NCBI RefSeq assembly: GCF_044360475.1
Contig: NZ_CP043494.1
Span: forward strand, 10,354,001 to 10,418,000
Source: Archangium minus
Lineage (GTDB): Bacteria > Myxococcota > Myxococcia > Myxococcales > Myxococcaceae
Direction: 5' to 3'
Length of the DNA stretch: 64,000 nucleotides
This document shows, in pieces, positions 23,591 to 33,527 of the stretch. How positions within the stretch are numbered: position 1 is the first letter of the stretch; each line of letters begins with the position of its first letter. Made by a program: the position numbers and the translations under genes. The notes beneath the pieces were generated by a model, which worked only from the letters and a program-made list of their open reading frames with translations, ran no database searches and was not told where the DNA came from.

Positions 23591-24871
23591 TCAGGGAGCC
23601 GTGGCGGTGGTGAGCTCCTGGAGGATGTGGTCCCGCATCGTCTTGCGGATCTCCAGCAAGCCCTTGTTGGGGAACGCCCCACCCGTCCGAGTGGTGAGGT
23701 CGATCTGCTGGTAGAACGGATCCTCCCTCAACCCAGGCGCCTGGTAGGCGTCCAGCGCCGCGGGCATGAGGTAGCGCGGCACGCGTCCGGCCTCGGGAGC
23801 GTCCTCGCTGAGGAGGATCCACGCGAACGTGCTCGCCTGGCTCATGTAATTCACAAACGCGATCGCCGCCTTCTCGCACTCGTCGACACACCTGGCCCCG
23901 AGGAAGAAGGAGTCGGTGAACAGCAGAGGCTGGTTGCCCTCACCCAGCGGGGCGGGGGAGATGCGCAGCTCCTCCCGGTTCGCCCCCGCGGGCAGCTTCT
24001 TCAGGATGGTGTGCAACCGCTCCGAGTAGCCCAGGGTCACGTCCGCCTTGCCCTCCGCGAAGAGGGTCGCGGGCAGGTCGACGTTCTCCGCGGCGTCGTA
24101 GGTCCCATCGATGCAGGGATTCCCCGTGGACGTCTCGCAGGCCCCGGCGAGCTTCTTCAGCCCGGCAATCACTTGCGTGTCGTAGCGCTCCGTGGTGACG
24201 GCCGACTGCACCTGCGCGGGGCCGTAGGTATCCGTCCAGGCATCGAGGTAGAGCGAGGGCAGGTTCCAGCTCCCCAGCAGGTTGGCGGCCAGGTCCACCT
24301 CCGGGGTCTTCCTCGACGAGAGGATCCGCACCAGCTCGTCCACCGTCCGGGCGTTGCTCACGGACTCGCTGCGCGAGACGATGTAGTGCGCGCACAGCCA
24401 GTGGGGCACGCCGTATAGCTTGCCATCCAGCGTCGAGGCCGCGATGCCCGCCGGGTGCCAGTTCGGCCCCTGTGGCAACGCGGACCAGGGACGCACTGCC
24501 CCAGTGCCCACCAGCTCTCCCAGGATGGCCGTGTCCGTCTCGACGACATCGTAGGCACAGTCGCCCTCCCCCTTCAGGGAGCTCGCGAGCTGGGCGGGCT
24601 CGTAGAGGTCATCCTTGAAGCACGAGGGATTCACCACCAGGTCCACTTCCGGGTGCTGCCGCTCGAAGTCGCTCTCGAGCCGCGCCGCCATCGCCTTGAG
24701 GCCATCCCCCGCCGCATCCGGGATGTACGAGTAGAGCGGCACCCTCAGCTGGACCCGAGTCCCCGGATCCGGGTTCGGCTGAGGCTCTGGCTCCGGATCG
24801 CAGCCCAGCATCGGGCACAGGGCCGCTCCGAGCACCCACATCCCTCTTCGAATCCACGCATTCTCGCTCAT
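23591..24871 (-). CDS. Probable thiaminase I (thiamine pyridinylase), lipoprotein
   Basis: Thiaminase I cleaves thiamine by swapping the thiazole for a nucleophile and has a periplasmic-binding-protein fold. This 426-residue product has a lipoprotein signal (lipobox MLGC, Cys24) and a Pro-rich tether. Landmarks match the family: VPLYSYIPDAAGD near 44-56, GKLYGVPHWLCAHYI with the candidate nucleophile Cys160, and VTLGYSERLHTIL with the candidate base Glu284. I compared these with the Paenibacillus/Bacillus enzyme from memory. An ordinary solute-binding lipoprotein is the main alternative, but the Cys in PHWLC argues against it. No ABC permease or thiamine gene is adjacent. Confidence 0.78.
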   Translation of the reverse strand: MSENAWIRRGMWVLGAALCPMLGCDPEPEPQPNPDPGTRVQLRVPLYSYIPDAAGDGLKAMAARLESDFERQHPEVDLVVNPSCFKDDLYEPAQLASSLKGEGDCAYDVVETDTAILGELVGTGAVRPWSALPQGPNWHPAGIAASTLDGKLYGVPHWLCAHYIVSRSESVSNARTVDELVRILSSRKTPEVDLAANLLGSWNLPSLYLDAWTDTYGPAQVQSAVTTERYDTQVIAGLKKLAGACETSTGNPCIDGTYDAAENVDLPATLFAEGKADVTLGYSERLHTILKKLPAGANREELRISPAPLGEGNQPLLFTDSFFLGARCVDECEKAAIAFVNYMSQASTFAWILLSEDAPEAGRVPRYLMPAALDAYQAPGLREDPFYQQIDLTTRTGGAFPNKGLLEIRKTMRDHILQELTTATAP

Positions 24872-25005
24872 TGTCGTGAGGTCTCCTCGCGCACCGGTTG
24901 ATGGGCGCTGGGATAGACCGAGTCGACGGCAATGTCGTTGTCGAAGTGCGGGGTCGGGCCCGCCACCCGCTCATGACGTTCAGCGGGTGGCACAGCCCAT
25001 GAGTC

Positions 25006-25701
25006 TCACGCCAGGTCGAACAGCAGCGCCTCCAACGGCTCGGTGGCCGAGAGCACCAGGCGCGACTCATCCGACAGGGCGACCCCGTCCCCGGCGTTCA
25101 GCTCCACGCCGTTGAGCGAGCCCGCGCCACGCGCCACCTGCAGCCAGGCATGCCGGCCCGGAGCCAGCGAGTACTCGGTCTGCTCTCCCTTCCCCAGCAG
25201 CGTGCTGTACAGCCGCAGGTCCTGGTGCACCTTCAGTGCGCCATCCTGCCCCTCCGGCGACACCACCAGCCGGAAGCGGCCCTGGCGCTCCTGCTCCGAG
25301 AAGGACTTCTGCTCGTAGCTCGGCGTCAGGCCCTTGCGCTCAGGGAGGACCCAGATCTGCAGGAAGTGCAGCTCCTTGCCCGTGCGGTTCATCTCGCTGT
25401 GCAGCACGCCCGTGCCCGCCGACATCCGCTGCAGCTCTCCCGCGCGCAGCACGCCGAGCGTGCCCATGCTGTCCCGGTGCTCGATCTGCCCCGAGAGCAC
25501 GTAGGTGATGATCTCCATGTCCCGGTGCGGGTGCGTGCCGAAGCCACTGCGCGGCGCCACGCGGTCCTCGTTGATGACGCGCAGCGCGCGGAAGCCCATG
25601 TAGTTGGGGTCGTAGTAGTCACCGAACGAGAAGGTGTGGTGGGAATCCAGCCACCCGTGGTTCGCATGTCCGCGTGCTTCCGATGGTCGAACGATCATCA
25701 T
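25006..25701 (-). CDS. Pirin-family (cupin) protein
   Basis: A 231-residue bicupin of the pirin/YhhW type, some of which show quercetin dioxygenase activity. Candidate metal ligands are in FGTHPHRDMEIITYVLSG (two His) and GVLHSEMNRTGKEL (His and Glu). The N-terminal motif HGWLDSHHTFSFGDYYDP is characteristic. ATG 25701 has GGAG 7 nt upstream. The YceI gene lies 87 bp upstream on the same strand, so both may share the promoter region near 26.4 kb. Confidence 0.92.
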   Translation of the reverse strand: MMIVRPSEARGHANHGWLDSHHTFSFGDYYDPNYMGFRALRVINEDRVAPRSGFGTHPHRDMEIITYVLSGQIEHRDSMGTLGVLRAGELQRMSAGTGVLHSEMNRTGKELHFLQIWVLPERKGLTPSYEQKSFSEQERQGRFRLVVSPEGQDGALKVHQDLRLYSTLLGKGEQTEYSLAPGRHAWLQVARGAGSLNGVELNAGDGVALSDESRLVLSATEPLEALLFDLA

Positions 25702-25788
25702 AGGGTACTCCTGTTCTCCAAGCTGTTTCGATGCCCGAGGGCCCTGCGGCACATCGGCTGAGGGGTCGGCCAGTTGTGCCTCGCCGAC

Positions 25789-26337
25789 TCACGCGGCCTT
25801 CGCCCCCGCCACCGCCTTCACCGCCTGCACATCGAGCTCAATGTCGATGCGCTCCCCCACCAGCACTCCGCCCGTCTCCAGCCCCTTGTTCCACGTCAGC
25901 CCGAAGTCCTTGCGGTCGATGCTCGTGCGCGCGCTGAAGGCCAGACGCTCGACGCCGAACGGATCCGTCACCCGGCCGAGGAACTCGGCGTCCAGCGTCA
26001 CTTCGCGCGTGGTGTCCTTGATGGTCAGGTCCCCCACCACGCGGTAGCGGTTGCCACCCGCCGCCACCACGCGCCGGCTGCGGAAGATGAGGCGCGGAAA
26101 GGCCGCCACGTCGAAGAAGTCTTGCGAGCGCAGGTGCTTGTCACGCGCCTCCACCTGCGTATCGATGCTCGCCGCGTCGATCTTCACCTCCGCCTGCGTG
26201 TTCTCCAGGCCGCCGTTCACGAACAGCCTCCCCTCGTAGCGCGAGAAGCGGCCGTGCACCCGGGCCACCACCATGTGCCGCACCGTGAAGCCGATGGAGG
26301 TGTGGGCGTTGTCGATCTGCCAGGTCTCGATGGACAT
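25789..26337 (-). CDS. YceI-family lipocalin-like protein
   Basis: A 182-residue beta-barrel protein of the YceI family, which binds polyisoprenoid or other lipid ligands and is often stress-responsive. It begins SIETWQIDNAHTSIGFTVRHM with the family motif and continues with KVSIDAASIDT-like, GDLTIKDTTREVTL and SARTSIDRKDFGLTWN segments. There is no signal peptide, so this copy may be cytosolic. ATG 26337 has GGGGAG about 9 nt upstream. An array of three identical-spaced dyads lies 111-169 bp upstream. Confidence 0.92.
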   Translation of the reverse strand: MSIETWQIDNAHTSIGFTVRHMVVARVHGRFSRYEGRLFVNGGLENTQAEVKIDAASIDTQVEARDKHLRSQDFFDVAAFPRLIFRSRRVVAAGGNRYRVVGDLTIKDTTREVTLDAEFLGRVTDPFGVERLAFSARTSIDRKDFGLTWNKGLETGGVLVGERIDIELDVQAVKAVAGAKAA

Positions 26338-26447
26338 TGAAGTCGTCTCCCCAGAAGTGCTTCTCTGGCCCTTCCCTAGAGCAACCCGCCTGCCAACAGC
26401 TAAACCACTGAAATCACATGGCTCCACCTTCAGAGGAGCTCAAAATA

Positions 26448-26506
26448 CTCTCAAAATGAGAGCTTTGCCCTCTCATCCGGAGAGCCCATTCCTCTCATTC
26501 CGAGAG
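26448..26506. promoter_or_regulatory. Three 15-bp dyads at exact 22-bp period
   Basis: CTCTCAAAATGAGAG (26448-26462), CTCTCATCCGGAGAG (26470-26484) and CTCTCATTCCGAGAG (26492-26506) are separated by exactly 7 bp. All share CTCTC-N5-GAGAG with A at the sixth base. The spacing of two helical turns places all three on one face of the DNA. They lie in the 283-bp gap between the divergent yceI-like and ytfJ-like genes and look like a cooperative operator array. The regulator is unknown. Confidence 0.65.
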
Positions 26507-26620
26507 GCACCCCTTCCTGCTCCAGGGCCGAAGGAACCTCCGGGCAAGCGCCCGATGCGACCCCTTCAGCGGGTGCGTACCTCATCCGAGACGGTCCTCG
26601 AACACAGGGGGTAGAGCACC

Positions 26621-27016
26621 ATGGACGTCAACGAGGTCATCGACAGGGCTCGCGACGCCTTCAATGTCCGGCGCGTCTTCGGAGAACCCATCCAACAGGG
26701 CGCGGTGACGCTGGTTCCCGCGGCCTGGGTGAGCGGTGGCGGAGGTGGCGGCGGCGGTGAAGGCACCGCGCCCGAGGGAGCGGAGAATGCAGGGGGCGCC
26801 GGCAAGGGCTACGGCAGCGGCTTCGGCCTGCGGGCCCGGCCGGCAGGGGCCTTCGTCGTGCGCAATGGAAAGGTGAGCTGGATGCCCGCGGTGGACGTCA
26901 ACCGCATCGTCCTCGGCGCGCAGCTCTTGATGGGACTCTTCCTGCTGACGTTCGGCCAGAAGCTCGCGCGCCGCCTGCTCGAGGAAAAACCCCTCCGCAA
27001 GCGGCTCATGAGGTGA
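26621..27016 (+). CDS. GerW/YtfJ-family protein
   Basis: A 131-residue protein beginning MDVNEVIDRARDAFNVRRVF with the family's GAVTLVPAAWVSGGGGGG segment, a second Gly-rich stretch (GAGKGYGSGFGLRARPAG) and AFVVRNGKVSWMPAVDVNRI. A C-terminal hydrophobic segment, IVLGAQLLMGLFLLTF, probably anchors it in the membrane. YtfJ/GerW was described in Bacillus sporulation; in myxobacteria a role in development is possible but unproven. ATG 26621 follows AGGGGG. Confidence 0.85.
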   Translation: MDVNEVIDRARDAFNVRRVFGEPIQQGAVTLVPAAWVSGGGGGGGGEGTAPEGAENAGGAGKGYGSGFGLRARPAGAFVVRNGKVSWMPAVDVNRIVLGAQLLMGLFLLTFGQKLARRLLEEKPLRKRLMR

Positions 27017-27106
27017 GGCACCGGAGCCTGGGCGAGACGTCGCTCAGGAGCCCACCGGGTCACGGGCGGTGCACAACTCCCCGAGTGTGACTAGGGTGGC
27101 GCCCAC

Positions 27107-27484
27107 ATGACTGTCGATCCCTCTCGCCGTCAGGCTGCGCTGGAGGCCCTCTCCCTGGATGATGACGCACTGCTCCGCGCGTGCGAGGTGGAGTACTTCA
27201 TCGCCTCCGGCCCGGGCGGTCAGCACCGCAACACCACGGCCAGTGGCGTGCGGCTGACCCACCCTCCCACCGGCCTGTCCGTCACCGGCACCGAGCGCCG
27301 CAGCCAGGCCCAGAACAAGGGCGCCGCGCTCGAGCGCCTGCGCGAGGGCCTCAAGGCCCTCACCTACGTCCCCAAGAAGCGCCACAAGACCAAGCCCACC
27401 AAGGGCTCCCAGCGGCGTCGTCTGGACAACAAGAAGCGCGAGGGCGAGAAGAAGGCCCAGCGCAGCAAGAAGGGCATCTGGTGA
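27107..27484 (+). CDS. GGQ-domain release-factor-like protein (ArfB-like)
   Basis: A 125-residue protein with the class-I release-factor catalytic motif SGPGGQHRNTTASGVRL, whose GGQ triggers peptidyl-tRNA hydrolysis. It lacks stop-codon-recognition domains. A basic tail (KKRHKTKPTKGSQRRRLDNK) should bind rRNA, as in ribosome-rescue factors such as ArfB. The Arg/Lys tail and small size support rescue rather than normal termination. Its stop overlaps a GTG of the next gene. Confidence 0.85.
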   Translation: MTVDPSRRQAALEALSLDDDALLRACEVEYFIASGPGGQHRNTTASGVRLTHPPTGLSVTGTERRSQAQNKGAALERLREGLKALTYVPKKRHKTKPTKGSQRRRLDNKKREGEKKAQRSKKGIW

Positions 27485-27498
27485 ACGGAGGCCTCCCC

Positions 27499-27921
27499 GT
27501 GCCCACCCTGGAAGACGCCATCGCCCTCGCCGTGGAGGCCCACCAGGGCCAGCGGGACAAGGCCGGGCAGACGTACATCCTTCATCCCCTGCGGGTCATG
27601 TTTCGTCTGGAGACGGAGACGGAGCGGATGGTCGCCGTGCTCCATGACGTGGTGGAGGACTCGCCCTGGACGCTGGAGCGCCTGCGCGAGCTCGGCTACC
27701 CGGAGGAGGTGTTGGGCGCGCTGGACTGCCTGACGAAGCGCGAGGGCGAGACGTATGAGGCCTTCATCGAGCGCGTCCGACCTCACCCGCTCGCACGCCG
27801 GGTCAAGCTGGCCGACCTGGAGGACAACATGGACGTGCGGCGTTTGGCGGCCGTTACCTCCAAGGACGCGGAGCGGCTGGCTCGCTACCGCGCCGCTTGG
27901 GCTCGGCTGAAGGCGGAGTAA
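27499..27921 (+). CDS. HD-domain protein related to RelA/SpoT hydrolase domain
   Basis: A 140-residue small HD hydrolase. Motifs: AVEAHQGQRDKAGQTYILHP, MVAVLHDVVEDSPWTLERL (HD pair) and RRVKLADLEDNMD, as in the hydrolase part of (p)ppGpp enzymes and Mesh1-like proteins. It lacks the synthetase domain, so it may be a small alarmone or nucleotide hydrolase. GTG 27499 with GGAGG 8 nt upstream is preferred; an in-frame GTG at 27481 would overlap the preceding stop. Confidence 0.82.
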   Translation: MPTLEDAIALAVEAHQGQRDKAGQTYILHPLRVMFRLETETERMVAVLHDVVEDSPWTLERLRELGYPEEVLGALDCLTKREGETYEAFIERVRPHPLARRVKLADLEDNMDVRRLAAVTSKDAERLARYRAAWARLKAE

Positions 27922-27994
27922 CGCTTCTGGGGGGCCTTTATTATGACAACGGCCCGGCGCGCCTCTTGGGCACACCGGGCCGCTGTGGACTTCA

Positions 27995-28033
27995 CATACC
28001 CTCACCCCGACCCTCTCCCAGAGGGAGAGGGAG
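27995..28033. repeat. 39-bp dispersed repeat, copy 1 (terminator-like)
   Basis: Begins CATACCCTCACCCCGA and contains the perfect hairpin CCCTCTCCC-AGA-GGGAGAGGG. An identical 39-bp copy in inverted orientation is at 56251-56289. It lies in the 136-bp gap between convergent genes, so it likely acts as a bidirectional terminator or a REP-like element. Confidence 0.75.
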
Positions 28034-28057
28034 GAGTGGGGGGAGCGGGGAGTTGGC

Positions 28058-30790
<2,733 letters not shown>

Positions 30791-31080
30791 TGTGAGTGCC
30801 GTCCTTCCTTCTGTCCGCTGACTGTCCACAGACGACCGATCGGCGAAAATCGGGCGCCTGCAATCGGGGGTCTTCTAAGGCGCGTCGGCCCCCTCTTGCA
30901 AAGGGATCCTGCGGGGCAGATTCCAGGGGCGGACGGTTGGGGAGACTTCACAGACCGTCTGGGTCGGACCCCAAACCTACATGGGGGGACCCGCCCGCGA
31001 GCAGCCCAGGCAGGCAACTTGGTAGAAATGCCGTCCTGACGGGTTTGTCACATCCCCCCCGTCCACCTGGAACCCCCTCG

Positions 31081-32310
31081 ATGAGCACGGCAGCTGCTTC
31101 CGTTCAGACACCTCCGACCTACAACTTCTTCTCCCCGGAAGTACCGGCCAACCCCCACCCGCTGCTGCACCGGCTGCGGGCCAACGAGCCCGTGTACAGG
31201 AGTCCCCAATTCAACGGTTGGGTGCTGACGCGCCACGAGGACATCGTCGCGGCCTCGAAGGACCGCCGGCTGGTCGCCGCCAACATGACGGGCTGGCTGG
31301 ACCAGATGTCCGAGGAGGAGAAGCGGGAGCTCAAGCCCGTGCGCGACGCCATCCGGCTGTGGGTGGGGCACACCAACGAGCAGGACCACCTGCGCTTCCA
31401 GCGCGTCTTCAAGAAGTACTTCACCCCCGCGACGGTGGAGGGGCTGCGCCCGCGCGTGCAGGAGCTCACCGACGAGCTGCTCGACGCCGTGCAGGACCGG
31501 GGCGAGATGGAGGTGGTGAGCCAGCTGTCCTTCCCGCTGCCGGCCAACGTCATCGCCGAGCTGCTCGGGGTGCCCACGGCGGACCGCGAGCTGCTGCTGC
31601 GCTGGTCGGCGGACGTCGTCCCGCTGTTCCGCAGGTCCTCCATCGAGACGCTGCGCCAGAGCCAGCGCAGCGTGCTGGAGATGCATGACTACATGCGCCC
31701 CATCATCGCCGCGCGCCGCCGCGAGCCTCGCAACGATCTCATCAGCGTCATGGTGGCGGCGCAGAACGAGGGCCTGATCCTCAACGAGGAGGAGATCGTC
31801 GCCAACTGCGTGCTGCTGCTGTTCGCGGGGCATGAGACCACGGCGCACCTCATCTCCCAGGGCCTCATGCTCCTGCTGGAGCACCCCGAACAGCTGAACC
31901 AGCTGAAGGCGAACCCCGAGCTGATGCCCGGGGCCATCGAGGAGATGCTGCGCTACAACGGCCCGGCGTCGGCGATGATGCGCACCAGCATCGAGCCCCT
32001 GGAGCTGGCGGGCCGCCAGTTCGACGCGGGCCAGCTCTTCGTGCTCGTGTACATGGCGGGCAATCGGGACCCGGAGGTGTTCGCCGACCCGGACCGCTTC
32101 GACATCACCCGCAAGCCGAACAAGCACCTGGCCTTCGGAATGGGCGCCTACTACTGCCTGGGCGCGGCGCTGGCCCGCATGGAGGTGGACGTCTGCTTCC
32201 GCACGCTGCTGCGCCGCATGCCCAACCTCCGGCCCGCCTTCACCCAGCCGGACCTGACCCTGCTGCCCCCCCTGGTGGCCCGGCTGCGCACCCTGCGCGT
32301 GGCCTTCTGA
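31081..32310 (+). CDS. Cytochrome P450
   Basis: A 409-residue bacterial class-I P450 monooxygenase. The I-helix oxygen-activation motif is LLFAGHETTAHL, the K-helix ExxR is IEEMLRYNG, and the heme-thiolate loop is FGMGAYYCLGAALARME with Cys359. Its substrate and redox partners are unknown; no ferredoxin is adjacent, so partner proteins must be encoded elsewhere. ATG 31081 fits the family N-terminus. The 290-bp region before it holds only the acnA ribosome site and no visible gene. Confidence 0.95.
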   Translation: MSTAAASVQTPPTYNFFSPEVPANPHPLLHRLRANEPVYRSPQFNGWVLTRHEDIVAASKDRRLVAANMTGWLDQMSEEEKRELKPVRDAIRLWVGHTNEQDHLRFQRVFKKYFTPATVEGLRPRVQELTDELLDAVQDRGEMEVVSQLSFPLPANVIAELLGVPTADRELLLRWSADVVPLFRRSSIETLRQSQRSVLEMHDYMRPIIAARRREPRNDLISVMVAAQNEGLILNEEEIVANCVLLLFAGHETTAHLISQGLMLLLEHPEQLNQLKANPELMPGAIEEMLRYNGPASAMMRTSIEPLELAGRQFDAGQLFVLVYMAGNRDPEVFADPDRFDITRKPNKHLAFGMGAYYCLGAALARMEVDVCFRTLLRRMPNLRPAFTQPDLTLLPPLVARLRTLRVAF

Positions 32311-32319
32311 GCCGTCCGG

Positions 32320-33468
32320 CTATCGGTCCGCGAGGAGACGCGCCGTGCGCTGCAGCCGCTCGGCGCCAATCTGCATCAGCGCGTCCCTCATGCCCGGTTG
32401 GTTGTAGATGTGGCGCTCGAAGGCCGACCGGTCCAGCCGCAGCAACACGCACGGGACATCCGCTCGGACCATGGCCGTCACCGGCTTGTCCAGCATGAGG
32501 GAGATCTCCCCGAACACATCGCCCTCGCGCAGCACCGGATAGGGCGACTCCCGCCCGTCCGGGTGCACGTGGTACGGGGTGCATCGGCCGCGCAGCAGCA
32601 GGTAGAGGGCATCCCCCATCGCCCCGGAGGTGAGCAGCGTCGTTCCCGCTGCCACCCGCTGGAGCTCGAACTCGCGCGCCAACAACCGCCGCTGCTCGAA
32701 CCGCAGGGGCGAGAAGATGGGGTGGGTGCGCAGCAGGTTGTCCGCCGCCCGCTTGCGGCAGAAGGCCTGCACCACCCGCTCCACCAACGGGTGCCGCTTG
32801 GACAGCTCCGCAAACCGCGCCCGCGTCAGCTCCAGCACCACCGACGGCACCGACGGCATCACCGTTGCGAACCGGGGCCCCTCCGTAATGAGCGCCATCT
32901 CTCCGAAGACCCAGCCGTCCACCACCGGCCCCTCCTGCGGTCCCCGGCCCTCCAGCAGCCGCATGACGTCGGCCCGCCCCTCCACCATGAAGAACATCGA
33001 TGCGCCAGGGTCTCCCTCGCGCATCATCGGCTGGCCGATCCCATACTGACGGATCTCCACCGCTTCGAGCAGCGCCACGAACGCATCCCGGTACAGCATC
33101 GAGAAGATGGGCACCGCCACCGGATCCTCCCGATCCGGAAGGAGCTCAAGCTCGGCGGAGACTGAATCCCCCGTGCCTTCTAGAGGGGGTGAGGAGTAGC
33201 GCGCATAGAGGTTCGCGATGAAGGCCTGTGTGCGTGTGTGCTGCGGATCGACCCGGAGCAGCTCCTTGCACGCCACGATGGCACGCAGGAGCTGACTGCC
33301 CTGGGCCCAAGCCCTCGCGAGGGCCTCGTAGCCAGCGGCGGCAGCCTCGGTCTTCCCTTGCACTTCGAGCTGCCGAAACTCGGCAAGCGCCAGGTCCACC
33401 CGCCCACGAGCCGCCAGTTGCCCAGCCAGTTCCCGCTGCGGAAGATGCTTGTCCGATGAGTCAATCAT
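32320..33468 (-). CDS. Protein with two cyclic-nucleotide-binding domains
   Basis: A 382-residue cytosolic protein. The first about 105 residues are helical with TPR-like character (LALAEFRQLEVQGKTEAAAA). Two cNMP-binding beta-barrels follow: IGQPMMREGDPGASMFFMVE...GWVFGEMALITEGPRFATV and VAAGTTLLTSGAMGDALYLL...EGDVFGEISLMLDKPVTAMV. The phosphate-binding cassettes have FGEMAL and FGEISL but not the full Crp-type R-A sequence, so the ligand is uncertain. There is no DNA-binding helix-turn-helix. A regulatory or scaffolding role is likely. The CHASE2 cyclase 5 kb away could supply a ligand. Confidence 0.82.
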   Translation of the reverse strand: MIDSSDKHLPQRELAGQLAARGRVDLALAEFRQLEVQGKTEAAAAGYEALARAWAQGSQLLRAIVACKELLRVDPQHTRTQAFIANLYARYSSPPLEGTGDSVSAELELLPDREDPVAVPIFSMLYRDAFVALLEAVEIRQYGIGQPMMREGDPGASMFFMVEGRADVMRLLEGRGPQEGPVVDGWVFGEMALITEGPRFATVMPSVPSVVLELTRARFAELSKRHPLVERVVQAFCRKRAADNLLRTHPIFSPLRFEQRRLLAREFELQRVAAGTTLLTSGAMGDALYLLLRGRCTPYHVHPDGRESPYPVLREGDVFGEISLMLDKPVTAMVRADVPCVLLRLDRSAFERHIYNQPGMRDALMQIGAERLQRTARLLADR

Positions 33469-33527
33469 CCGTGCTCACGCTCACGAGCGTTGCACGCTAC
33501 CACCCCCCTGGAGATTGCCCAGGGGGT

